The notes beneath the pieces were generated by a model. The model saw nothing but the letters and a program-made list of their open reading frames with translations. It was not told the origin of the DNA and made no database searches. Shown piece by piece: positions 52,325-61,536 of a stretch of 64,000 nt of DNA (its first letter is position 1; each line of letters opens with the position of its first letter). The DNA is taken from positions 1-64,000 of the forward strand of contig CAYUDC010000003.1 of NCBI GenBank assembly GCA_964443415.1, read 5' to 3'. The position numbers and the translations under genes are program-made. The stretch is from B1 sp964443415 (GTDB lineage: Bacteria > Bacteroidota > Bacteroidia > UKL13-3).

Positions 52325-54534
52325 GGCCCTGGATAAGCATCTGCGCGTCTGGTAAAGTATTTCTGGTTTGTAAGATTATTACAGCTTCCTTCTATTTTAT
52401 AATTTTTATAGGCAAAGCTTAAGGTAAGATCCATCACGGTATAAGCCGGAATAACGCCATTCACGCCACCGCTCACCTTTTGGGCATTGCTGGCATCCGT
52501 AAAATGTTTAGCCACATGGTTACCTTGAATGCTTGCTGCAAAGCCTTTGTACTTATAACTTACTCCCGCTCTTCCCATCATAGGTGCTGCCATTTCTACT
52601 TTATTTCCTTCAATTGATTTATCTTTAGCATTGATATAAACAGCATTTACATAAGCTAAATTAAAGTAGACATTTAACTTAGCTTTAGCAGTTTTACCCT
52701 TCATTAACCTCCAAATATCGGCTTCTGCAAAGCACTCTATTCCGCTGTTTCTGGAGTCTGCAATATTGGTTCTAAAGCGATAATCTTGGTACAAAGGCGG
52801 CATGTCTGCTCTAAGAATTTGGCCAATTCTATCTTGATAAGAAAGTAAGAATATACTCATATCAAATTGAAATATAGATTGGTAGTTTCCGCGCAATCCC
52901 CAATCGGCACTGAAGCCGCGTTCGTCTTTGATATTGGGATCTACCTTGATGTTTGGGTTTACAATTCTTAGGTCGTTGAAATTTACTGCCCTGTAATTTT
53001 GGGTGATGTTGGCATAAGATTCAAGCCATGCATTAACTTTATAACTTACTCCGATTCCTGCAAATACAAAGGAACGGATGGCGGTTTGTTTATCGTTGAT
53101 GCTGGTATCTGCGATAATGTTTCCAGCAAAATCTCTGCTAATTATTCGATAATATCCAGAAGAAGCTGTTTGAATATGCTCTGCTCTTATGCCTGGAGTG
53201 ACGCTCCATCTGGCGTTTATTCTTAAAATGTTTTCGGCAAACCAAGCTGCATTGATATTGGAAAATAAATAATCTGAGTTTTCTGGTTTAGCAGGATTTA
53301 ACAAGCTAAAATCTGCAGTAGTTAAGTTGTTTCCATCACCCTGAATGGAGCGTGTAGTGCCAAGATACAAGCGTGTGCCTGTTAAAACAGTTTGGGCTTT
53401 TCCTAGTAATTTGTAATGAGACAGCAAACGTGTTTCGTTTCCGATGTTGTTAAATCTGCCATCTATAAGGGTGCGGTTAAAGCCAAGATCTGCAATATTG
53501 GGGCTGCTTAAATTCCCTAATGAAAGGCGTTGCGAGTTTAAGGCAAAGGTTTTCGAGTTAAGTTTAGTTTGTTGATTAAATTTATATATCACTTCGAGTG
53601 AGGCTAAATTCCAGTTTACCTTAAACCAATTTCTACTTCTAAATGATTGTTGTGGATTCTGCTCAAATTGGGCGTCTGTAAGTCCGCCCGGCTGTTGAGC
53701 CACATATGTCATATGCGTAAAATCTGTGGCCAAACTTAATTTATCGTTGGCTTTATATTGAATTGAATAATAAAAAGTATTTACAGTAAATGCAGAATTT
53801 GGTCGCCATCCATTGCTTTGTTTATGATTAAAGAACGCATAATAATTGAGTCTATTTTTTAATAAGGTTCCACCCAAGCTATTAAAGGTGCCAAAGAAGC
53901 CAAAAGAGCCAAGGGTTTGTCTGGATACCACGGCCAAAGGTTTGCTTTGGTCTCCCTTTTTCATCACAAAATTAAGCATGCCGCCAAATTGAGTTCCAAA
54001 TTGCAAGGCAGAGGCACCACGTACTACTTCTATTTCTTCTACCGCTTCGATAGGCGGTGTATAATAACTTTCTGGATAACCAAGGGCATCGGCACTGATA
54101 TCATAACCATTTTGGCGGGTATTAAAGTTGGAGGTTCTGTTTGGACTTAAGCCTCTCCCACCTACTCCCAGCTGTAATCCGGCTTGATCGCTCTCCCAAA
54201 TATTGATGCCTGGTACTTTGGCAAAAACCTGTCGGGCGTTATTGGTAGCTAAATTTATTTGAAGATCTTTTAATACAATAAGCTCAGATTTCTTGGCTTC
54301 GAAAATGCCAAAACCAGAGATGCTGTTGAGTTTACCAATGCCGTTTGTTTCTTCTCTTGAATTAGAAATAATAAGTTCATTTAAGTAGTTCATGCGGTTG
54401 CTGCGCAAGGTATCTTTAGTTGTTTGTAAAGAATCTTTTTGTGCCAATGCATTTATGCTACACAACATTAAAAGGGCTATATGTACTACACTATTTTTCA
54501 AACGGGTTGATCCAAGATTTATTTGCCCAAGCAT
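52325..54534 (-). CDS. TonB-dependent receptor of the imelysin locus, 3' end lost in gap
   Basis: About 737 residues can be read. A signal peptide (SVVHIALLMLCSINALAQ) is followed by a plug (NARQVFAKVPGINIWESD, EIEVVRGASALQFGTQFGG) and a FecA-like barrel ending at RRADAYPG, where only about 20 residues should be missing. It most likely imports an iron chelate or another metal complex with TonB energy. The start is open: the ATG at 54534, or a TTG at 54501 that overlaps the HTTM stop by 11 bases and gives a shorter signal peptide. It is the last gene of the DUF4856/imelysin/HTTM operon. Confidence 0.88.
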
Positions 54535-55846
54535 CTTTAAGGGTGAGCAAGTTGATGTTTGGGTTGATATACAATTGGCTAGGTCTGCCATTGAGCGTTA
54601 CATAAACTTCTGCTCTAACTTTAGATACCTCAATGCCTTTGGTTTGGTAATGGTTTTTTAGAAACTGAGCATATTGCAAAATCATATCGGCTTGCATGGC
54701 CATTTGCTTTTCTTGATGCGGGTTTAAAAAATCTCTGTTATCAACCACACCTTCCTTGTTATTTTTAGCATCAGTCACATAAAAAGTTGCAGTTCCGGCT
54801 TTCTCAAATAGCATTACCCGCCATCCAAACCGGTAGCCTTGCTCTGTCCAAAGGTGGTTGTTTGGATAAAGCAAATATCTAAAAGGAAAGGCAAGGTGAA
54901 AGGTTATCCAAATAAATATAGCAATGATAATGGAGGTGTGATGAGCGGAGCCTTCTACGCAAACGGGCTTTGGGTCAACCCGAAAAAATGGAATGAGCTT
55001 AGTAAAAAAAAGAATGATTTTTTGATGAAATGCATCGCTAAAAAAGATGAGCGTAGAAAAGGTCATTACCAAAGGAAATACTCCTATTTGAAAAAGGTAT
55101 CCAGTGATGCTATGAAAGGCGAGAATACAAAGCCAAGCATACATTCGTGTGTGAGTAAATAGTAAAAAAAATCCTACAAAAACATCAAACAACATGCCTG
55201 CCCAACTAAAGAGAAAAGCCGTTGCCGTATAGTTTAAAAGAGGACCTATTAGCCACATGTCGCTATTGGCAGGTAGCCATATCTTAAGCGGCATTGCAAG
55301 CATTAACCAATCGTAGTTTATCTTAGCAATGCCTGCATAAAAATATACCAAGATCAATTGAAATTTTAGGATGTTGATTGTATAGGCAGGTACTAGTTTA
55401 GCGCTCATTTGGGGGCTACGAAAGGCATCCCAAGCATACGCTTTATGGGCAGGCAAGAACATCATTAGAAAAGCAATTAAGCTAACAAAATAGTAGTGAT
55501 TTAAGTAGTAAGTTAAATCGATGAGTTCGCACCAGGTGAAGCAAATAAAAAATACGATGGTTGCAGCTCTGTAATAGGCACCAAAGAAAATTCCAATTGA
55601 AGCCAGTAACATTAAAACATGCAAGGCATACATGAAAAATGGAGGTAAGAGTGGCACCCATTCGAAACCAAAATATTTAAACTGAACCTGAGTAGAAACA
55701 AAATGAAGATCTACCCAACCCAGCAGCATAAACCTAAGGGTGCTGATAAAAGTAGTCATGCCAAAGATGAGTCTAAAACTCACCAATGGCATGATGTTGG
55801 TTTCTTTGAAGAAAAGAGTATTAAATAGGTTCTTTTTAATCTCCAT
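54491..55846 (-). CDS. HTTM-domain membrane protein (vitamin K-dependent carboxylase-like)
   Basis: The protein has 451 residues from the ATG complementary to 55844-55846 (MEIKKNLFNTLFFKE). About nine membrane helices form the HTTM domain (VSFRLIFGMTTFISTLRF, ELIDLTYYLNHYYFVSLIAF, QLILVYFYAGIAKINYDW), followed by a soluble C-terminal half. In animals this fold carboxylates glutamate using vitamin K; the bacterial reaction is unknown. It overlaps the imelysin gene by 11 bases and the receptor gene downstream, so it belongs to the same metal-uptake operon. Confidence 0.87.
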   Translation of the reverse strand: MEIKKNLFNTLFFKETNIMPLVSFRLIFGMTTFISTLRFMLLGWVDLHFVSTQVQFKYFGFEWVPLLPPFFMYALHVLMLLASIGIFFGAYYRAATIVFFICFTWCELIDLTYYLNHYYFVSLIAFLMMFLPAHKAYAWDAFRSPQMSAKLVPAYTINILKFQLILVYFYAGIAKINYDWLMLAMPLKIWLPANSDMWLIGPLLNYTATAFLFSWAGMLFDVFVGFFLLFTHTRMYAWLCILAFHSITGYLFQIGVFPLVMTFSTLIFFSDAFHQKIILFFTKLIPFFRVDPKPVCVEGSAHHTSIIIAIFIWITFHLAFPFRYLLYPNNHLWTEQGYRFGWRVMLFEKAGTATFYVTDAKNNKEGVVDNRDFLNPHQEKQMAMQADMILQYAQFLKNHYQTKGIEVSKVRAEVYVTLNGRPSQLYINPNINLLTLKDAWANKSWINPFEK

Positions 55847-56930
55847 CTCCGCTGCTGTAGGTAATGGCAATGCCCACTAAACTTGATAGGTCACTTTTAA
55901 AAAATCGGGTATGTTTTTGTAGTTCTGTATGAACGGTGTTTACAGTTTCAAAATCTTCTTGAATGCTTTTTGCAAGGGGTTTTTCTGGCAACGCAGCAAA
56001 GGCTTTGTCTATTTCGGCTATTTGTTTTTGAGTTGATTCAATGAGGGTATTTCCCCCACTGATGGTTTCTAAATATTCTTTAAATCCAACTCCATCTTGT
56101 CCATGAAAGGCTCTTCCATCCCAGATATTTTTGAGCTGTTGCCACTGGGCCTTTGCTAATTCAAGCGAATAGCCACTATAATAGGCCTCTACTTTTTCTG
56201 GTGCTGTGCTGGTTTGCCCGGGTCTTAAGCCAAGAGGAATACCCAATTTAAAATTCTTTAGACCTTCATAGCTTTTAAGAAACTCATTGTAATAAAGAGA
56301 AACAGAACTTCCGATATCAGTACCAGTATTCGCTTTAAAATCTTTGTTGTAATTGCTTTTCCAAGATTGGTTAACCAAAGCAATTTGTATGGCTAATTTA
56401 TTGGCACAAGCTTTTAGATAGGAAGCTCTGAAAGTGGAAGTGGCATATGTTTCTAAGATTTGTGAAGGCGTTTGGTTCAAACCGAACAATAGAAACTCTA
56501 TGGCAAAAAGACCACGCGCATCTCTATCAAAATTGTTAAAGCTAGAGTCTTTAGCGGTGATATGGTTTTCTATTTTAATGGTATTTACCGGAAAAGTACC
56601 AGCTTCTTCATTTAGAGACTTTGCAATACCCATCTCTCCTGCTGGACCAAAGTTAAACATATTGATGCTTTGCCATTGGATGGCGGCTTGTTTCCAGGCA
56701 GCCTGTGTAGTTAATAAATTGGCTTCGTTTGGATTATTTACAAAAACTTGAATGGCTGCTTGCAGATTAAGAGCCGACAGATTGGATTCTTCCAAGGCAG
56801 GAAGAATGATGTTATCTGCCGCCTGCAAGAGCAATTCTGAGCGATTAAAGCCCCTATTTTGTTGATTGCTCTGTTTTTCTTGACAAGCCAATAAAAAGGT
56901 AATGGCTAATAATACAAACGTTTTTTGCAT
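55836..56930 (-). CDS. Imelysin-family lipoprotein (peptidase M75-like)
   Basis: The protein has 364 residues. The lipobox LLAC near residue 16 anchors it. Imelysin features are AAIQWQSINMFNFGPAGEMG near residue 85 and ARGLFAIEFLLFG, which replaces the GxHxxE motif of classical insulin-cleaving imelysin, so peptidase activity is doubtful. Imelysins are mostly iron-regulated outer-membrane proteins thought to bind iron or haem compounds. It follows the DUF4856 gene by four bases. One dispersed word lies at 56474-56483. Confidence 0.9.
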   Translation of the reverse strand: MQKTFVLLAITFLLACQEKQSNQQNRGFNRSELLLQAADNIILPALEESNLSALNLQAAIQVFVNNPNEANLLTTQAAWKQAAIQWQSINMFNFGPAGEMGIAKSLNEEAGTFPVNTIKIENHITAKDSSFNNFDRDARGLFAIEFLLFGLNQTPSQILETYATSTFRASYLKACANKLAIQIALVNQSWKSNYNKDFKANTGTDIGSSVSLYYNEFLKSYEGLKNFKLGIPLGLRPGQTSTAPEKVEAYYSGYSLELAKAQWQQLKNIWDGRAFHGQDGVGFKEYLETISGGNTLIESTQKQIAEIDKAFAALPEKPLAKSIQEDFETVNTVHTELQKHTRFFKSDLSSLVGIAITYSSGDGD

Positions 56931-56934
56931 GACA

Positions 56935-58068
56935 TTATCTATTTTGTTCGTTTACCCAATTCTTTTTAAAGTCTTCGATTTCTTGGTTGCTAAACTGGTA
57001 AATTGATTGAACCAAAGTGATTACTTGGTTTAAATTATTTACCTGATTGACACGGTCACTTAAAAATAGCAATGGATTGCCAAGAGCATCAGGTTTTGCT
57101 TGTAATAAAGACAATATCTGCAAAGCTTGTTCGCCTGTAATGGTTTTTCTTGCCATACTGGCCCAACCGGTTGTAAACCCTGCACATTCGGCTAAAGCGT
57201 GCAAGGTTGCGGCTTTTTGTGCAGCAGTGAGTTCGGTTTGAGTCATGTTTGCAATAGCAGCATGGCAGTAATTTACTACTGTGGCAAAGGTGGCTTTTTC
57301 TAATATCACGCGAATGGCTTCTCTTGCCTCGTCTTTTTCTTTATTGAATTGGCTACCACCTTTTAAAGCTGCTTGAAGCTTAAGGAAGTTATATTTAATT
57401 TGACTATAAAATCCATTGCCATCATTTTTATCTCTTCTGGCGAGGTAATTTGCCATGTATCTATCTGCATAGGCGCCGTGTTTGGCAGCACCACTGTTTT
57501 TAAATTGAGGGGTAAAGCCAATTAAGAATAAGGCTTGATCCAAAGTTTTGAGTGTTGGTTCGTCAATCACCAAAAGTTGTAAAGCTTGTTTGACGCAAAA
57601 AGAACCAAATAGGTCTTTTTCGATCATTTGTTCAGGTTCATGGCCTTTTTCTGTAAAAAGATAGCCACCAAAAACACCACCAGAGGCATTTGCAGAGTCG
57701 GGGTTAAATGCATTGCCCGAGGCTGCTTCAGCCTTTTGCATCCAACCGTTGTTGCGGTTTAGGATAAAATCTACATTATACGAATTCATAAGGGTATAAG
57801 TAGAAACACCTTTGTAATCGGTTAGGAAGGTCCTTAAGATTTCGCCATTTAATTTAACACCAAGGTTCCTCCCATTTTTCAGCTCCACCACCAAAGCATC
57901 AAAAGATTGGGTGTAGGGCAAAAATTCCTCGATATTGGCTTTAAAATTAGAAGAATCGTACTGAGAAGGAATTTCAAGTGAGGATTGTTTTTCTTCTTCT
58001 TTTTTGCATGCAGCAAATAGACCAAGAATGGCAAAAAACAAGATGATTTTGTGACTGTGGTTTTTCAT
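56935..58068 (-). CDS. DUF4856 lipoprotein
   Basis: The protein has 377 residues. The lipobox LFAAC near residue 20 is followed by a charged linker (KKEEEKQSS). The core is helical, with the family-like start YDSSNFKANIEEFLPYTQSFDALV and a Tyr/His-rich region (AAKHGAYADRYMANYLARRD, VVNYCHAAIANM). DUF4856 proteins are found beside imelysin and TonB receptors and probably bind the same ligand at the outer membrane. It is the first gene of the operon, and a Fur-like palindrome ends eight bases before its start. Confidence 0.85.
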   Translation of the reverse strand: MKNHSHKIILFFAILGLFAACKKEEEKQSSLEIPSQYDSSNFKANIEEFLPYTQSFDALVVELKNGRNLGVKLNGEILRTFLTDYKGVSTYTLMNSYNVDFILNRNNGWMQKAEAASGNAFNPDSANASGGVFGGYLFTEKGHEPEQMIEKDLFGSFCVKQALQLLVIDEPTLKTLDQALFLIGFTPQFKNSGAAKHGAYADRYMANYLARRDKNDGNGFYSQIKYNFLKLQAALKGGSQFNKEKDEAREAIRVILEKATFATVVNYCHAAIANMTQTELTAAQKAATLHALAECAGFTTGWASMARKTITGEQALQILSLLQAKPDALGNPLLFLSDRVNQVNNLNQVITLVQSIYQFSNQEIEDFKKNWVNEQNR

Positions 58069-58075
58069 GTTCTTT

Positions 58076-58094
58076 ATTTAGAATTATTTTAAAT
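58076..58094 (-). promoter_or_regulatory. Fur-like operator of the iron locus
   Basis: ATTTAGAAT-T-ATTTTAAAT is a 9-1-9 palindrome with a single mismatch, the size and symmetry of a Fur box. It lies directly before the DUF4856 start. The half-site ATTCTAAAT occurs again at 58152-58160. Iron-dependent repression is inferred from this and from the imelysin/TonB genes downstream. Confidence 0.55.
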
Positions 58095-58170
58095 AAATGC
58101 TTTTGCAAATCTAACAAGCGTTAAATAAGATGCAAGGCTATTTGTAGATTAATTCTAAATAGCATATATT

Positions 58171-58191
58171 AAATATTGAATATCAATATTT
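58171..58191. repeat. 21-base perfect palindrome between DUF4856 and trpS
   Basis: The arms AAATATTGA and TCAATATTT flank a three-base centre. A second, looser inverted repeat (GCTATTT at 58137-58143, AAATAGC at 58157-58163) lies beside it. Together they occupy the divergent promoter region. Binding by a dimeric regulator is possible; the AT-rich composition makes chance palindromes more likely than usual. Confidence 0.5.
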
Positions 58192-58283
58192 TAATATTGC
58201 CTAAATTACTAAAATCTGACAAAAATCATAAACTAAAATCTAGTAGTAGTAGTATTCGGGTGCTTTTATTTTCTTTGCAGTAC

Positions 58284-59285
58284 ATGACAAGAGAAACGAT
58301 TGTAAGCGGTATTAGGCCAACTGGAAATTTGCATTTAGGCAATTTTATGGGTGCTGTAAATAATTTTATAAAAATGCAGCATGAACATGATTGTTACTTT
58401 TTTATAGCAGACTATCACAGTTTAACCACACATCCCAACCCACAAGATTTGCATCAGAATGTGAGGCAAGTTTTAGTGGAGTATTTGGCCTGTGGATTAG
58501 ACCCAGAAGCTTGCACCTTATATATTCAAAGTGATTTGCCTCAAATTCCAGAGTTATATATGTTGTTAAACATGCATGCTTACATGGGAGAATTGGAGCG
58601 GGTAGCTTCCTTTAAAGAAAAGGCAAGAACGCAACCCAATAATATCAATGCAGGTTTATTAACCTATCCGGTATTGATGGCTGCTGACATTATTATTCAT
58701 AAGGCTACTAAGGTGCCAGTGGGCAAAGACCAGGAGCAGCATTTAGAGATGGCTAGAACATTTGGCAATCGTTTTAACAGGATGTATGGGAAAGACATTT
58801 TCCCAGAACCTTATGCCTTTAATTATGGCAAGGAGTTGGTGAAAATTCCTGGTTTGCAAGGCGGAGGTAAAATGAGCAAGAGCGATGGAGACAACAATGT
58901 CATTAATCTCATCGACTCGCCAGAGCTGATACGTAAAAAAATGAGCCGAGCGGTAACGGATACGGGGCCTTCGGAACCCAATACGGCGCCTTCGGCGCCT
59001 GTTCAAAACCTCTTCGACCTCATGAAAATTGTTTCTACCGAAGATAAGTTAGCCTTCTACCAACAAGCTTATGCCAATTGTAATATTAGGTATGGCGATT
59101 TTAAAAAGGATTTGGCTGAAGACATGATTGTGTTTCTTGCTCCTGTTAGAGAAAAAATTGCAGACATAGCCGCCAATGATAACTTGTTAAAAAAGGTGGC
59201 TAAACAGGGCAAAGAAAAAGCAGCAGAAAGTGCCGATAAAACCATCAAAGAATGCCGTGATGCAATTGGATTTAGAGGCTTTTAA
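58284..59285 (+). CDS. trpS: Tryptophan--tRNA ligase
   Basis: The protein has 333 residues from the ATG at 58284 (MTRETIVSGIRPTGNLHLGN); a longer frame from 58176 runs through the palindromic region and adds a serine-rich stretch, so I reject it. The class I HIGH-type motif is PTGNLHLGN at residues 12-20, and the KMSKS motif is GGKMSKSDGD near residue 200. It charges tRNA-Trp with tryptophan. It is divergent from the iron locus. I see no T-box or attenuator in its leader. Confidence 0.96.
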   Translation: MTRETIVSGIRPTGNLHLGNFMGAVNNFIKMQHEHDCYFFIADYHSLTTHPNPQDLHQNVRQVLVEYLACGLDPEACTLYIQSDLPQIPELYMLLNMHAYMGELERVASFKEKARTQPNNINAGLLTYPVLMAADIIIHKATKVPVGKDQEQHLEMARTFGNRFNRMYGKDIFPEPYAFNYGKELVKIPGLQGGGKMSKSDGDNNVINLIDSPELIRKKMSRAVTDTGPSEPNTAPSAPVQNLFDLMKIVSTEDKLAFYQQAYANCNIRYGDFKKDLAEDMIVFLAPVREKIADIAANDNLLKKVAKQGKEKAAESADKTIKECRDAIGFRGF

Positions 59286-59332
59286 TAAAATATTGATGAT
59301 TATCTAAATGGTTAAATCTGCCTATTTATTAT

Positions 59333-59340
59333 TATTTTTG
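59333..59340 (+). promoter_or_regulatory. -7 promoter element of the toxin-antitoxin pair
   Basis: TATTTTTG is a perfect TAnnTTTG box ending 18 bases before the antitoxin ATG. No -33 element is recognised. Confidence 0.45.
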
Positions 59341-59358
59341 AAATAAGCTTAAATAATT

Positions 59359-59562
59359 ATGATTATCGAAAGAACAAAAAATGAGGTAATTTTTAAATTA
59401 CCATATAATACAGACATTGAGTTGCTGCAAGACCTAGCTGATTTATTTGAATATAATGAAATTACTAGGAAATCTAAGGCCACTAAAACTCAAGTAGACC
59501 AATTTCTAAAATCCTTGAAAAAAGGAAGGTGGAAAAGAACTAAAAAAGAAATTGGTTTATGA
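59359..59562 (+). CDS. Probable antitoxin of a PIN-toxin pair
   Basis: The protein has 67 residues (MIIERTKNEVIFKLPYNTDI). A short beta-strand pair is followed by an acidic helix (LLQDLADLFEYNEI) and a very basic C-terminus (KSLKKGRWKRTKKEIG). It overlaps the PIN gene by four bases (ATGA) with the order antitoxin then toxin, the standard type II layout. I do not recognise a named antitoxin family. By analogy it would bind and silence the toxin and perhaps the shared promoter. Confidence 0.75.
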   Translation: MIIERTKNEVIFKLPYNTDIELLQDLADLFEYNEITRKSKATKTQVDQFLKSLKKGRWKRTKKEIGL

Positions 59563-59996
59563 GAATTGTGGTTGATTCGAATATTGTTTTCAGTGCAATA
59601 TTAAATTGCAACAGCAAAATATCTCAAATTTTATTACAACCAAAATCAAAATTAAACTTCTATTCAACTAGCCAATTACTAGAAGAACTAAATAGGCATA
59701 AGGCCAAGATTCAAAAAATTTCAAAGTATTCTGATCATGATTTAGAAAGAGTAATTGGAATCATTACAAGTAAAATTAGATTCATTAATTTAAACCTAAT
59801 TCCTAAAGAAATTTATATAAAAGCCGAGCAATTACTAAAGGATATTGACATTGACGATACCGAATTTGTGGCCTTAACTGAACATACAAAAGCAAAACTT
59901 TGGACTGGCGATAAGGAGTTAATAAAAGGGTTGAAAGCAAAAAATTGGAACAAGTTTATAACAACTGAGGACCTTTATATTAAGTTGAAGAGTTAG
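59559..59996 (+). CDS. PIN-domain ribonuclease, probable toxin
   Basis: The protein has 145 residues. The PIN acidic residues are visible: Asp6 in IVVDSNIVFSAIL, a Glu near residue 42, Asp99-Asp100 in DIDIDDTEFVALT, and Asp118 in WTGDKELIKGL. PIN toxins are Mg-dependent RNases that cut tRNA or mRNA when the antitoxin is lost. It is coupled to the preceding antitoxin gene. The pair sits alone between trpS and housekeeping genes and is more AT-rich than trpS, consistent with a mobile module. Confidence 0.88.
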   Translation: MRIVVDSNIVFSAILNCNSKISQILLQPKSKLNFYSTSQLLEELNRHKAKIQKISKYSDHDLERVIGIITSKIRFINLNLIPKEIYIKAEQLLKDIDIDDTEFVALTEHTKAKLWTGDKELIKGLKAKNWNKFITTEDLYIKLKS

Positions 59997-60045
59997 TTTT
60001 TTTTAAAATATTTTATTAACAAACTAATTTTCAATGCCCCAAAAA

Positions 60046-60264
60046 TCACTTTACTGGTAATTTAGGAATAGGCAAGGCTTTGCCTTCACGTTTCATTTTC
60101 CCTACTTCTTGTATTATTTCTTGCTCGATGGTCTTATCTACCTCTTGCTTAAATAAATCTATCACATCTACTTCTGCAACTATTAAGATAATTGCCAGCA
60201 CACATAAAAACCCTATACTGGCCAGCGTAATGAGCAATTTAGCTGCTTGTTTTTGTTGTTCCAT
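60046..60264 (-). CDS. Small single-span membrane protein
   Basis: The protein has 72 residues. One membrane helix (LLITLASIGFLCVLAIILIV, about 10-29) is followed by an acidic and then basic soluble tail (DKTIEQEIIQEVGKMKREG). It begins three bases after the stop of the amidotransferase-fold gene on the same strand and is probably translated from its mRNA. The function is unknown; it might anchor or assist the upstream protein. Confidence 0.7.
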   Translation of the reverse strand: MEQQKQAAKLLITLASIGFLCVLAIILIVAEVDVIDLFKQEVDKTIEQEIIQEVGKMKREGKALPIPKLPVK

Positions 60265-60267
60265 AGC

Positions 60268-61524
60268 TTAGGTTTTTTGCTTTTTCTTTTGGGCTGATGG
60301 AAACAGCACATTATTTAAAATTAAACGATAACCTGGCGAATTAGGGTGCAAATTTAAATCTGTTGGCGGCTCTCCTACCTGATGCTGGTAGTCTTCTGGG
60401 TCGTGTCCGCCGTAAAAAGTCCATGTACCCTTGCCCGCAGTGCCATGAATATACCTAGCTTCGTTTAAAGATTTATTCTCCCCTAAAATTAGCACCTCAG
60501 ATTTAATATAAGGTTTTCTAAAGGCAGTGGTTTGACCCCAAAATCCCTTGACTGTGCTGGTATGATTTTGATTTAACATGGTGGGCACCATATCCCATTT
60601 GGCACTAAATTCAAACAATGTAAATACATCATTGTCTTCGGTAACTGGGCGTGTTCCTTGCATGGCATCAATATAACTATGCTCATACACCATTGGATCA
60701 AGGTATAAACGATAATCTTTAAAGGCAAAGCCTCTGCTAAAATCTAGCTTCTTATCTGCAGACCAATCTGCTGCATCCCCATCAAACACCTGGTCGCAAA
60801 TATCCACCCCATCCGCAGCCAAGGCAATATCCCAAGTATCGGTGGCACTGCACATAGCAAACATAAAGCCACCTCCAAGCACATAATCTCTAATCTTTTT
60901 GGCAACTGCCAGTTTTAAATCGCTCACCTTGGTAAAACCATGTTTAGCCGCCATAGCTTCTGCCTCTCTTACTTCGGCTTGGTACCATGCTGCATGCGCA
61001 AAAGCCGAATAAAACTTCCCATACTGCCCGGTAAAGTCTTCATGATGCACATGTAACCAATCATATAAAGGCAGTTTGTTTTGTAGTACTTCATCGTCGT
61101 ACACTACGTCATAGGGAATTTCGGCATAGGTTAAAACCAAGGTAACGGCATCGTCCCAAGGTTGCTTGGTTTTTGGACTGTAAACTGCAATTTTAGGAGC
61201 TTTTAAAAGCTTTACTAATTCCATGTTTACATCGGGTTTGGCTATTTGAAGCAAAATTTCAGATACTTGCCCTTCGCTAATTACTTCGTAACTCACACCC
61301 CTCACCCTGCATTCTTTTTCGGTGGCATCATTTAGCATCATCATAAAACTGCCACCCTTGTAGTTAAGTAACCAGTTAACTTCTTGATCTTGCTTGAGTA
61401 ACCAAAATGCCAAGCCATAGGCTTTTAAATGATTCTTTTGGGCTGCATCCATTGGAATCAATATCCTTGTGGCGCTGGCTTGTGCAGCAATAAATAAAAA
61501 TAATATAATGAGCCATTTACGCAT
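60268..61524 (-). CDS. Secreted protein with amidotransferase/ThuA-like fold
   Basis: The protein has 418 residues with a signal peptide (WLIILFLFIAAQASA). The middle part (DYVLGGGFMFAMCSATDTWDIALAADGVD, about 205-235) has the nucleophile-elbow look of class I glutamine amidotransferase folds, with Cys in MCSAT. WTFYGGHDPEDYQHQ near the C-terminus could supply the His/Glu. Relatives are often labelled asparagine synthetase B in databases, but no ATP-pyrophosphatase domain is present and the protein is exported, so that name is wrong here. The real activity is unknown. One dispersed word lies at 60529-60538. Confidence 0.75.
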   Translation of the reverse strand: MRKWLIILFLFIAAQASATRILIPMDAAQKNHLKAYGLAFWLLKQDQEVNWLLNYKGGSFMMMLNDATEKECRVRGVSYEVISEGQVSEILLQIAKPDVNMELVKLLKAPKIAVYSPKTKQPWDDAVTLVLTYAEIPYDVVYDDEVLQNKLPLYDWLHVHHEDFTGQYGKFYSAFAHAAWYQAEVREAEAMAAKHGFTKVSDLKLAVAKKIRDYVLGGGFMFAMCSATDTWDIALAADGVDICDQVFDGDAADWSADKKLDFSRGFAFKDYRLYLDPMVYEHSYIDAMQGTRPVTEDNDVFTLFEFSAKWDMVPTMLNQNHTSTVKGFWGQTTAFRKPYIKSEVLILGENKSLNEARYIHGTAGKGTWTFYGGHDPEDYQHQVGEPPTDLNLHPNSPGYRLILNNVLFPSAQKKKQKT

Positions 61525-61536
61525 GATTCAAATATG

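Noticed and set aside
54839..55162. 107-residue plus-strand frame inside the HTTM gene
   Set aside because: It is a shadow of a well-supported multi-span membrane protein on the other strand, with lysine-rich low-complexity content.
58245..58256. Short TAG trinucleotide run before trpS as a regulatory repeat
   Set aside because: Only about four units in an AT-rich leader; it is too short to support a claim.
60268..61524. Asparagine synthetase B
   Set aside because: There is a signal peptide, and neither an N-terminal Cys nucleophile at position 2 nor an ATP-pyrophosphatase domain.
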